Source: Primulina eburnea (taxonomy: Eukaryota; Streptophyta; Magnoliopsida; Lamiales; Gesneriaceae). Taken from it: 64,000 bases of DNA. Position 1 is the first letter of the stretch, and each line of letters starts with the position of its first letter. The notes below the pieces were generated by a model. The model made no database searches. It saw only the letters and a list, made by a program, of their open reading frames with translations, and had not been told where the DNA came from. The position numbers and the translations under genes were made by a program. Below, one piece after another: positions 33,201 through 44,276 of this stretch. Where the stretch lies: assembly GCF_022965805.1 (NCBI RefSeq), contig NC_133117.1, positions 11,804,183-11,868,182 on the forward strand. Direction: 5' to 3'.

Positions 33201-34747
33201 AGGTGAAACATAACTTATTAGAACAATTCATACAGACAGAGCAGAACAAACAAAACACTATTATTCATTACGTCATCCATAGTCAAACTGTCTCCCATAT
33301 GTTAGTCCTCTAAGGGCTGAGGCCATAATATAGTTTTATACCCACTGCTGGAGGCCAGACATAATAAAGTTTTATACCCAATACTAGGGGGCCAGACAGA
33401 ACTGAAAATTTTCGTTCCATGTCTAACTCAATTTATAAAATTTTATTACCAGAATCAGATTTCTCAAATTGTTTGTATCAGAATTTCGAAAGGACTCAGC
33501 AGAATCAAAGATTATCGAAGACAAAAAGCAAAAAGGTACATCGATCAAGATTTTAAAATATATATTCATCAATTTTCGAGAATAGCTAGACACATCCAAG
33601 TATGTCATGATATTCATATGCAAGTTTTAAAAATAAAAAGAAGTTACATAACAAAAACCCAATTATCGTGTAACAAGCGTGCGGTTCAAATTTTGTCAAA
33701 ACTCGAGTGAAGCCTTAGCCGAACTTGGTTGTGCGAAGATGGCTAAAACTCGGACAGGTGATGACTGAAATTTGGAAAGAGCCTTCACGATTGCAACACG
33801 AGATCACCGGCACGACTCTTTCTTCTCTTTCCTTGCTATTAGCGGCCGAGAGGGTGTTTGGAGGGGAGATGACCGAATTTTTTTGGTGGCTTTTTGGGTG
33901 TGGTTTCTTCATAATGTTTGGGTGGTATTTATAGGTGAACAAGTGCCCTTTCATCACCCCTTGGTCATCCCCTTGACGCCCAAGAAAGGCCTTCAATGTG
34001 GTCAAAGTCATTCCAACTCAAGGGTCACATTGATTAACTCAAGAGTTATTTCTTACACATTAAATTTGTCCATTCCTTTAGCCTTTTTGATTCTTTTAGG
34101 ACAAGAAAGGTTGAGCATCCTTGAGCTAAAATATTGAGGTCATGAGCTAGGGTTTTACTCTCTCGGTGGTGACTCTTTGATTTTTGTGGTTTTCTTGTAG
34201 CATAGATCCCCTTTGAGCTAATCCTCGAGCTTTCGAGTTTCTCCCTCGAGTCGTGTTAGCTGAAATTTTAAGTTTATATTTGAGTTTTATGGTTAAGTTT
34301 AAAGTTTTGAGATTCATGTCGAGTTTTATGACGTACATGATTTGCTTCGAAATTTCGAATCCTCACATCAGATACCTTTATCTTCTTCCCATCAGCAGAT
34401 AGAAGCGTCAACATCTCCTCAATATCAGATGCTTTCACTTCAGAAAAATGAGAAAGACCATCCGAAGGCAGTTGGAAGATGGTGCTGAAGAATTCTTCAT
34501 CAATAATCAGCAACTTGCTGCTGACAATCGTTGTGATTTTCCCATCAGCGGAGATGAATTTGTTGTCATAAAAGTCTTAAACCTCCTTGGAATAGATTTC
34601 CTGAGTTGAAGTCCCAAGAAATTTCTTCAATCCAGCTGCTTCCAGCTTGAGAAATACACTTCGAATGGCCTCATCCTTTACATAAAGGACTGAGTCAAAA
34701 TCAATGATCATAGCATTTAGAATGTAAGCATGGATTTGGCTTGTCAT
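30300..34747 (-). pseudogene. Env-position accessory gene of the second copia copy, degraded
   Basis: The minus-strand start is the ATG at 34745-34747, with MTSQIHAYILNAMIIDFD matching the first copy. The gene continues through GLKKFLG, a stop in the KEV/DFYDN segment, FQLPSDGLSHFSEV and SADGKKIKVSD, is cut by a solo LTR (32787-34367), then goes on with PKKELKYEFQLLEDIVAKG, LNWSAILLNILKNM, the Lys-rich part, repeated VSIDKPTE-type units (about 31060-31130) and a Met-rich coiled coil (30524-30844). Several stops and shifts are present. It keeps the Trp that is a stop in the first copy. The similarity over the whole length shows that the three open pieces of the first copy are one gene. Confidence 0.75.
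32787..34367 (-). mobile_element. Solo LTR inside the env-position gene
   Basis: 1581 bp, TGTGAGGATTCG ... GGGGCATGACA on the minus strand, flanked by a 5-bp duplication with one mismatch (TCATA at 32782-32786, TCAGA at 34368-34372). Coding sequence resumes directly on both sides. Neither primer site nor coding sequence is present, so it is a single LTR left by recombination between two LTRs. A CTGAGTGTTTCTCAAAGCAC stem-like motif lies near 33065-33100. Confidence 0.8.
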
Positions 34748-35341
34748 TTCTGAAAGTTTGAAGATCTGCGTAAGAAGAAAAGCTCTGTGTTTGATATGCT
34801 CTTGAAAGTTGAAATGCTTGTAAAGAAATGAAATGAAGCAGGTTCATTTCTTATGTTAGTGACTGTTCAAATTTTTGGACACGTGTCAGTGCAAGATTAA
34901 TTGAGTAAAACATGTATGAACATGTAGTGTAAACATGAATGATAATTGGTTGGACTAGTTGAGGCCACTTACCAATCACTATCAAAGAAAGACACAATAA
35001 ATGCGTAATTTTAACAAGCACATTACTTAATATAGAATTCTTATTGATAATCAGTCAACTTATATGATAAGATCAGTTAAGTCAATAACTGAGTGATCAG
35101 TTGAGAAGCGAATCAGTTCAGTTGAAGACCAACTGACAATTGTCTTATCAGTTAACCAATTTGCAATAAATGCATATAAATAAAAAAGAGTAAGAGAATC
35201 TCATCCTTGATGAATTAGTTGCATCTGTTTGATTGATGTTACTTCATCTTCTTCTGTTTATTCAGTTAGAGTATATCTATAAATAAGATCAAACTTATCA
35301 GATACAAATATATTTTGGCATATAACATTAATCAAGCGCAA
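34748..35341. promoter_or_regulatory. Shared intergenic region of the second copia copy
   Basis: A 594-base region between the minus-strand ATG at 34747 and the plus-strand ATG at 35342. It keeps the G-box palindrome GACACGTGTC (34878-34887) with the same flanking words as in the first copy. A TATA box for the plus-strand gene (CTATAAATAAG, about 35277-35287) lies 60 bases before that ATG. Acceptor-like TTTCAG precedes the minus-strand ATG by two bases. Confidence 0.6.
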
Positions 35342-35475
35342 ATGGACAAAGCAAGCAGTTCCAAGAAGCTCAATCCTGCAGAAAGTATTTCATTCGTGGA
35401 AACTTGGAAGAAAGATATCGAAGACTTTGTCTTTGATAAAGTAATGTCACCTGGACGAAGATTCATGATTGCCAA

Positions 35476-38400
35476 TGTAACGTCCGAAAAATCAACCTAC
35501 GTAAAACACATGCATGCAAAATTATTTTAATTGCTTAAATGTTTTATTCAATTGCTTTTAAATGCTTGCAAGATATTTATTATATGATTAAAGGCATGAT
35601 TACATGATTAAATGATATTATGACATGATACATGAAATTAAAGATTTTACCAGAATATTCGATAATAGGCAAGGAAAAGAAGACCAGGGACGACCAAGAC
35701 AAGAATATTTTTTTTTATTTAATTAATGGCAATGCTTCCTAATATGATTAAAAATTGTTTAATTTTCCTAAAAATGTTGAAGTTCGAATTATTTTACGAG
35801 TCGAGCTCGATTTTTCCTGGGAAGCCGATCTTGGGCAAACATGGAGTTTTAAAAGATCAAAAATATTATTTTATAGAAACTAATTTTATAAATTTTATTA
35901 TTTAATTAATTAGGTGTTATTTGGCCATATTTATTTATTTAAGTAAGCCCAATTACCCTTAAGCTTTCAAGCCTAAAACCAAAGCTCATTAACATGTTAA
36001 TTCATTTATAAATAAGTGTCCTAGGTATTTTATCACCACAATTTCATCACCATCAGCAGCCGTAAAATCCACCTTGCACACTTCAATATTTTCGAAATTT
36101 AGGAGGAGAGAAAATCTTGTGTTCTTCCTCGTCCGGTCATCCAACGTCACACCCTCACCGAAGAACGTATATTCGAGCGTTATAAACGCAAAGGCACATT
36201 TTCTAAACCTTTTTAAACATCATACAAATCATAATATGTGTGTTTTAATTTATTATGCATGAAAAATATGTGGGTTCAATTATTTTACGTTATGATACGT
36301 ATTTTCAACGTTTTTATTATTTTTCGCTTGTTTTAAAAGAATCGTTATAAACCCAATGGACACGCTGCAAATACATGATAAATATGATTGATTATGATCA
36401 AAACATGATAAATTGATAAAATAAAACAAGCTGGAACCATGGGTTTTATCAAGAAGGGCTGAGGGGTTTTTGTTGTTGGGTTGCATAGGTTCAAGGGCTT
36501 GATTGTTTGCATGGGGTCATGGGGCTCATCCAGGGCTAGTCCAGGGGTAGATGTGGTCTCGGTATATGGCTGGGTTAGGTCCTTGGGCGGCTAGGGTTCG
36601 AGCTTTGGGCTGGGGAAGAGTCCACGTGAAGAGGGACTCTCCCCTACGCTTGTGTTTGTGCATCAGCAGCCATGGCGGCTCGCTGTTGGGGCTGGGTGGC
36701 TCAGATAGGTCCTATAGGGTCTAAGGTTGATGGGCAAGGGCTGGGCCAGAGGCTGAAGGGGCTGGGCTGGCCGCTGGCTCGAGAGATCGTGAATGAACTC
36801 AAGGGCACGCAGGTTTCTGGTGTGTCCGAGAGTTCCAGGGGCTGCAGCTCGATTTGGGGCTGGGCTAGGTGGTCCATCAAAGTCCTAGGGTGATGGGCAT
36901 GGGTTGGGCTAGGGTCTGGAGTGGCTGGGTTGGTAGGTGTCTCGAGCAGAACGAGAGAAGTGTGAGTGAACTCCAAGCACGCAGGCTGCTGTCATCGGAT
37001 CTGATGGCTCATGCGTGGCTCAAGGGATCGGGCTGGGGGTGGCTCGGGTCTTGGAATGGTCTAGGGTCAGTAAGGGTCTAGAGTGGTCGATGATTAACCA
37101 GCTGGAAGTGTCCTAATTGGGTTAGGAGTCCTAGAAGTACATGGAGTCTCACACACACACACATGCAGAACTTGGTTCAAGTTTCAGATGAGTTTGAGAG
37201 AGCTATGTTATGGTTCTTTGGGCTGGGCTTGGTTAGGAGAGTTCCAAGATGGGTTGGCATGGGTTTGGCTTGAGGTGTCTCGGGCGTGGCTCGAGTATTT
37301 TGGGAGATGGCTCGTTGTGTTCTTTTATGTGTCAAAAATGAAATTTAAAAGATTAAAATTGGAATCATGTGTCCACGGGTGAGATGCATGGCTCAAAAGG
37401 GTAGAATAAATAATAAAAATGTTATGTTTAAATTTTGAGGTCAAAATAATGAGTTTTGGATTTATCCGGAATTTAATCGTCTCACGAAACGTTAATTAAA
37501 GAATTAATTGAAACACCTAGATTTAAAAGGAATCAAATAATGAAAAATTATATTTGACCTTAAATAATTATTTAGAATAATCACATGTCTTTAAAAGTTA
37601 GAAAAAGATAAATTCGAGAATTTTTACGTCCAGGGGCAAAACGTTAATTTACACTAAGGAAAAAATGTAAACCCTTTGCAGCGTCCCGAAGGATCATAAT
37701 GTATGTAAAATGATATTCTATGATTTAAAATAATGATTTTGATGATAATATGTTTTATAATTTATTGTAAAGCTATGCAATTTTTACTGTCTAACAGGCT
37801 ATTTTTGGAAAGTAATATTTTTTTATGATTATTAAAGAAAAACAAAAATATTTTAAAGGATATGAATTGACTGTGACATATGATATATTATTTGTGGAGG
37901 CTACGTTTATGTGAGGACAATGAATTTACAATTTTGTGGGGATGGCGTGAGGGCCAAGGCCCTAGAGGAAACCCATATACGGGCCAAGGCCCCAGACATC
38001 GTTTACGGGCCAAGGCCCAGAGGGACCTCGTTTACAAGCCAAGGCCCCAGAGTACCCGGTGTATAGGAGAAGACCCCAGAGGAATCCTGACGATCGTATT
38101 TCTACGGTGGACCCTAGTGCACACCCCCATTGTCAATGTGGAGCTGAAGACTAATTAATCGACCGAAGGATAAATGCTAGTCACTTTCAAGGATCAAGCT
38201 TCACCCAAAATGATATATAATTGAAAGCTTATGATTAAAATGATTTTATGATATATGATTTATTATGATTATTAAAGCTATTTTTAAAATGATTTATTTA
38301 TGCTCAAAGCTTATTTTAAATGATTTTTAAAGGATTTATTGATGCTTAAAGTTATTTTAAAATGATTTTACGATTTATGATTTAATTATGCTTAAATGAT

Positions 38401-38890
38401 TTTAAATATTTTATTTATGTTCAAAAGTTATTTTAAATAAAAGTATGATTTTTAATGCATTTGATTGTATATGTATTATTTACTATCCATGTTTAGAACG
38501 TATTGAGTCTTTAGACTCACTAGGTTTGTATGATGCAGGATTTGATGATTTATGGGAGGCGGTTACGATTGAGTGGATCGAGTGTAGCAATACACATCCA
38601 AGAGCCTTTATGTTTCCGCTCTAGATAGATAGATTAATGATTTAAAGATTATGTTGATGATTTTTATTAGAGATATTTTTATGCTTTAGTTTATGTTAGT
38701 TGATCTTTTTAAAGGTCAATTTAGGAAGTTTTGGTTAGTTGATAATTTAAGATTTATTTTATGCACTTGAGATTTCATATGCTAAATTATTATGATTGTT
38801 GATTATGTTAAGTTATTTTATTTAGTTTAGTATTTTAGAATTTATGATTTATGATTAGTATAAAAAAAAGAAAAGTCGAGGTCGTTTCAT
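35476..38890 (+). mobile_element. Solo LTR, 3.4 kb, inside the antisense gene
   Basis: It starts TGTAACGTCC and ends near GGTCGTTTCA(T), flanked by GCCAA (35471-35475) and GCAAA (38891-38895), a duplication with one mismatch. It is the same family as the LTR at 25414. It has a Gly/Trp-rich-looking GC section (36430-37270), a tandem repeat built on GGGCCAAGGCCC (37950-38090), and the motif TTGAGTCTTTAGACTCACTA ending in ATGCAGG (38499-38540). No coding sequence. Confidence 0.75.
37950..38090 (+). repeat. Tandem repeat built on GGGCCAAGGCCC inside the solo LTR
   Basis: About five units of 26-31 bases, each with (G)GGCCAAGGCCC(C)AGAG and a variable tail such as CGTTTAC. A diverged single or double unit is at the same place in related LTRs (27740-27765; 41500-41550 on the minus strand). 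Confidence 0.7.
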
Positions 38891-39170
38891 GCAAACTATT
38901 CAGAGAGATAAATTAGTTGCCACTGATGAACAGAAAGCAACTGAAATCAAGTATAAGCTGCATCTCTCTGTTATTCAAACTTCACACCTTGTAACGGATG
39001 AAGGTCTTTACTATATGATGCTCAGCAATGAGTATAATATACTGGAGAAAGTTGTTTTCACAAAGGATTTTAGGAGAATTTCCGAGGAGATGTCCCTATG
39101 GTTATCTGATTGGCCAAATGCAGTAGAGATAGAACTAAACCATGTAACAATAGAGAGGTATTGTCAATAA

Positions 39171-39344
39171 AAAATTTATTTGATTCATTGTTGTCTATTA
39201 ATTTTACTGCTTTGTTCTCCTGCAATCTAACTGATACTAATTGAATAAAAATTAGTAACAACTGAATAACCACTAACTAACAACATTAGCTGAAATAAAA
39301 TAATGCAATTAAGACAAATCATTTAAACCAAGAATATTACGAAA
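39171..39344. other. Spacer between antisense gene and pol end, second copia copy
   Basis: AT-rich; the antisense gene and pol converge here as in the first copy. No feature was seen. Confidence 0.5.
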
Positions 39345-40797
39345 GTAAGAAACTTAATCTCTGGTAATGGCTTGGTGAAGATGTCAGCTACTTTTTGTTC
39401 TATTGATATGTACTCCAGCCTGATTGCCTTCTTTAAATCATGGTCTCTGATGAAGTGATGTCTGGCATCAATGTGCTTGGTCCTGGAGTGAATAACTATA
39501 TTATATGTGATCGCAATTGTGCTTCTATTGTCACAGAAGATCGGTGATTTTTCTGCAATGACTCCATAATCTTTCAGTTGTTGCTGAATCCAGATCAGTT
39601 GAGCGCAGCAGCTTCCAGTAGCTAGATATTATGCTTCAGTTGTGGAAGTTGATATGGATGTTTGCTTCTTGCTGAACCATGAAATAAGTCTGTCTCCTAG
39701 ATACTGATATGATCCACTCGTGCTTTTACGATCAAACATACATCCTGCATCTGAATAGCCAACTATATTGAAAGATGAGTCATTAGCATACCATAGGCCC
39801 ACATTTTGTGTGCTATTAAAATATTTCAATATGAGTTTGGCAGCTGAAAAATATGATTTCTTAGGATCTGCCTTAAATCTAGCACACATGCAAACAACAA
39901 ATACAATATTAGGACGCGCGACTAGAAGTTAGGTATAATAAAAAACCTATTAAACCTCTGTAGAATACCGTCTCAACTGATATTCTCCCTTCATCTTTAT
40001 CTAATTTAATTGATGAGCTCATAGGAGTATTTGCAGCTGAACATGACTCCATGCCAAATTTCTTAAGCAGTTCTTTCGTGAATTTTGTTTGACTGATAGA
40101 AATACCAGTTTCCAGTTGCTTCACTTGCAGACCAAGAAAGAACGTCAGTTCACCCATCATACTCATTTCAAATTTCTCCTGCATTAACTTGGCAAATTTC
40201 TCACATAATTTTTGGTTAGTTGACCAAAAAATAATATCGTCAACATATATTTAAACAATTAAAATATGATTATTTTTAGAGAATTTGAACAAAGTTTTGT
40301 CAACTGTTCCAACAGTAAAATCGTGGTTAGTTAAATTTTGTAACAAAGTCTCATATCAAGCTCTGGGAGCTTGTTTCAGACCATACAAAACTTTGTTCAG
40401 GTGATAAATATGATCAAGAAGAGAGTGATTAACAAAACCTGGTGGTTGTTCAACATACACTTCTTCCTGCAACTGACTATTCAAGAATGCACTCTTGACA
40501 TCCATTTGCTAAAATTTAATGTCTTTGAATGAGGCATAAGCAAGAAATATTCTGATTGCTTCCAGTCATGCAACTGATTCATATGTCTGGTCGTAATCAA
40601 TTCTTTCTTTTTGTCAATATCATTGTGCTACAGGCCTCGTTTTATTGCGCATAACTAAACCATCTTCTTTCATTTTGTTCCTATAGACCCATTTTGTACC
40701 TATAATTGTTTTAGAAACAGGTCTTGGAACTATGTTCAAGACATTGTTATGGGTAAACTAATATAGCTCTTCTTGCAAAGCATTTATCTAGTTAGGA
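39345..40797 (-). pseudogene. Pol fragment (RT and RNase H) of the second copia copy
   Basis: The minus-strand reading matches the first element from the RNase H end ([10 protein letters not shown] near 39345-39400) back through [45 protein letters not shown] and a YVDDIIF motif (about 40230) to HNNVLN near 40750. Stops and frameshifts are frequent. It ends abruptly at 40797, where a gypsy LTR begins; the upstream RT start, integrase and gag are missing. Confidence 0.85.
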
Positions 40798-40870
40798 TGA
40801 AACTTCTACTAATCGTTATCTTAAAAAGTACTAGAAAAAAATTTTAAAACCTTCCCATAAATCGGCCGAT

Positions 40871-40873
<3 letters not shown>

Positions 40874-40922
<49 letters not shown>
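40874..40922. repeat. AT microsatellite
   Basis: An almost uninterrupted (AT)n run of about 24 units, inside the end of the long gypsy LTR. Confidence 0.95.
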
Positions 40923-40927
<5 letters not shown>

Positions 40928-42257
40928 AATATTTTGCACCATTTAAATATAAAACAACCAACTAATATTTGAAAATCGAAGGAAATATTCAAAACATAAA
41001 ACCATCCAACATTTCACCAAACCTAAAAGCATTATTTGAAAAGTACAGCCTAAAATTCAACCTCTCAAAACCCTCTCAAAAGCATAAGTAAATGTCGTAA
41101 AAATATCTTTAGCATTATCCTAAAAATCATAAATTATAAACTAGTTCGGAAAACTAACGTCGTTTTTCGGGTTATATGCACCTTCAGTCCAGAAAAGTTA
41201 ACCATCAACACCTCCATTATCATTATTATCATAATCACCTGGATCAATTACACCTAGTGAGTCTAAAGACCCAACACAACATAATCTTGATAACAAGTAC
41301 TACATATACAGTTCACATGAAACAGTGAAAATACTTGTACGTAAAATAACATTTTCATAATGATACATAATGGATCCATCTATATGTAACCACAGTACTG
41401 GGCGGCGGGGACATCAGCGACACTCTCACCTGTCAACTGAGCTTTGGCCTACGTATTAACATATCATATTGTGTCAATGGAAATACAATCGTCGTACTCT
41501 CTCTTGGGTCATCTCCCGTAAACGCGCTCCCTCTGGGGCCTTCTCCCTCATGATATCTCCAAACATATTATTGTATTAGTCACAATTACTCCACTTCCTT
41601 CAACGTTTCGTATTTTCATCACTTTATAAAAATTAAACATGCATATAACGTTTTTCTTTTAAACCAAGCATGCAACATATCTTTTAACTTATCGCTTCAT
41701 CATAAAAATCCATAAGCATTTAAAATAAACATGTTAACATTTAAATCATAAAAATACATAAACATTTAAAATAAACATTTTTACATATTAAATCATAAAA
41801 ATTCATAAACATTTGAAATAATCATATTAGCATATAAAACAGCATCAGGACATTGCCATGACGTTTACTAATTTTTGGGCGTAAATTTCTCGTTTTACCC
41901 TAACGTAAAATTTCACGTTTTTGATATTTTTTTAATTCCGTTGATTCTAGACCATCCCAAATAATTATTTAAGCTTACATTAATGTTTCTATATTTTTAT
42001 TTAGCTTAAATCGATGGCTTTTAATTTAATCTTTAATTATATATATTAATGTGTTTTAATCCCGAATTAAACCAAACTTTAATATACAATTGCCAAATTA
42101 AAACTTAGACTGTTTATATTTAATTTGCCCTCGTGAACCATGAATCGACCCCCGCGAGCCATGTTTCAATTTTTTTTTGTTCATAGAGGCACTAGTTCGA
42201 ACCACCTAGACTACACCTCGAGCCATATTCGTTTTTTCACCGAGCCACACCCGAACC

Positions 42258-44261
42258 TGAAACAACCCCACTCCCATGACAATAACATTGAAATTAAATG
42301 ACATACGCGGAAGCATTTGAATTTAAAAGGGAAAGAACAATATACCATTTACATCATAACTATTTTACACACTAATATACATAACCATTCACCATCATAT
42401 CCTTCAACACATAACCAAAAGCCAACATAAAGTTTTCCTCATCATTCATTTAGCCAAATACATGACATGTTAAAACTTCACATGTTTACTAAACTCAAAA
42501 CAAAAGTGACACCACCAAACAAAATCTTTCCCATTGCCTTATATATATGACTTCTCCCGTCTCGGACAATCCGCTTCAATCTTTTTTATCACCTGCATCA
42601 CATGACATAACTGGAATGAGAATAAAACTCAGTAAGTAAGAAGCTGTACATAGCAATTACATATACATAGCTTTGGCTTAGAACGTGGCTATGGCAATGG
42701 CGATAAAGAATGAATCATAAATCTCAAATCAATATAAAGGGTATCATATCATGAATTAAAGGAAGGAAATGACAGTTCTGTGACCTGTGACCTGTGGTAA
42801 GTATCTCTTTGATATAAATATCAAAACTATGAGAGATACTCATAATCATGTGATTGGCCAATGACATGCATGAATTACTATCATTCCTTGGCTTTAATCA
42901 TAGGAAATCTCATTGAGGCCTTACATCAAACACTTGGTAGGAACAATGAGTTACTAGCTCCTTTGTCAATGAATTCCATAGTAATCTTTGAACAATGAAT
43001 ATATATAACAATATACATATTGATTATATGTCAATGGGAGGAGCTAGTTAGCAATAAAATGGCTTGATACATATATAAATCATGTGAGCACAAGGAAAAG
43101 CTTTCACTTACAACAAACCAAATGAATGCTTAGATGTTCTTGAAGGAAATCCTACAACAATAATCACAATCATAATCATAAATCGTCTCCAATAATCCAA
43201 TGAATCATGAACCCAATTTAACCCTCAATACTTCAAACCCTTCTATACTCCAAAAACATAGAATAATTACCTTGTAGCTTGAAATCTTAGGAAGGAGCAA
43301 CTAAGAAATCACTATAATCCTTGCACTTGGAGTAGAGAATTGGAGAGAAGAAAACCTTGAGAGAAAAGGGTTTGAATCGATGGAAGAGAAAGGAGGATGG
43401 TAGGAAATGTGTAGAATAGTATAAAGTAACGTTTATAAGCCTCCAATTCCTTTAAAAACGTGTTTTCTATGCCATATACACGGACCCCGTGCCCCCCTCC
43501 GTGTATAGGTCCGTGTACACTCGGGAAATCACTCATTTTGCATGGCCGGACCCGGACCCCGTGTGGGGGTCCGTGTCAGGGTCCGTGTACCCTCTGCCAA
43601 GGGCCAAAACTGCATTTTTTCTTCCGAATTAGCAAAAGTGGTAAACATGAAAGTTGTAGCCCTATGTGTTTTCTTGCACCTCTCCAAATTTCAGGTCATT
43701 TGGAGGTCGGAGTCAAATGTTATGCCCATTCTCACAACACGTGTCAATGCAGGAACAACGAAACACACGACACGCTTCGGGCCACTTTTGGCTCGTCTTC
43801 CCTAATGATTTAAACAAAACTCAAAATAAGAAAGTTATAGCCTTATATCTTATCTTTCTAATGCAATTGGCCTCATTCCATTTGAATCAATATCCCATTC
43901 ATTATGCTAAAAACCGTAACAAATACCAAAATTCTAATACCGTTTCTGCACCCCAATTACCTATTTGGCTCAAACCATCCAAACCATCAATCCAACTCCT
44001 AAAATTATACCTTCACAACAATAACAACTCCTCATATACACAACCATCAACTTAACCATACCAAAACCATACAATCAATAACCATGAATACAATACAATA
44101 ACCATATTGATGCTATAACATGAAATATCAACCTTTCCATCAACTATACTCATACACCATAACAATAACCATGATCAATAATAACTTAACCATATATCCA
44201 TAATACCAAACCATAGAATAACAGTTTTGACATTAGAAGGATAAAAGGTTGGGATATTACA
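42258..44261 (-). repeat. 3' LTR of the 10-kb gypsy element
   Basis: On the minus strand, TGTAATATCCC ... GGTTGTTTCA. A GC-rich dyad array built on CACGGACCCCGTG and GGTCCGTGTAC lies at 43482-43600. A TATA box (GCTTATAAAC, minus strand, 43431-43440) follows about 40 bases further in the transcription direction. Apparent frames at 43312-43813 come from this array. Confidence 0.9.
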
Positions 44262-44276
44262 ATCCCCCCCCCCCCC
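44262..44276 (-). other. Polypurine tract formed by a G13 run
   Basis: On the plus strand 13 consecutive C (44264-44276) touch the LTR edge; on the coding strand this is a pure G run in the polypurine-tract position. Confidence 0.85.

Larger units (their letters stand above)
35342..39170 (+). pseudogene. Antisense accessory gene of the second copia copy, split by a solo LTR
   Basis: The first exon-like part is 35342-35475 (MDKASSSKKLNPAESISFVE ... RRFMIAN); the second resumes at 38896 and ends at the stop near 39168-39170 (SLWLSDWPNAVEIELNHVTI). Skipping the insertion with one TSD copy leaves the frame open and aligns with the 8423-8848 gene: NYSERDKL faces YYSGEVNT, then IKYKLHLS faces SKYRERLHVS. 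The combined length is about 137 codons, close to 141. Without the insertion I see no other lesion. It is a single gene here, against two copies in the first element. Confidence 0.7.
29101..40797 (-). mobile_element. Second, degraded copy of the Sirevirus-like copia element
   Basis: On the minus strand, the retained parts are the 3' LTR (29101-30135), polypurine tract, env-position gene, shared intergenic region with the G-box, antisense gene and the RT-RNase H part of pol. They match the element at 1403-13127 in order and orientation. Two solo LTRs split it (32787-34367, 35476-38890). It is cut at 40797 inside pol by a gypsy LTR; integrase, gag and the 5' LTR are not in the window. Many stops and frameshifts make it clearly older than the first copy. 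Confidence 0.88.

Noticed and set aside
36672..37382. Gly/Trp/Leu-rich open frames on both strands
   Set aside because: They lie in a GC-richer section of a solo LTR; the related LTR at 26400-27060 has similar noncoding sequence with different frames.
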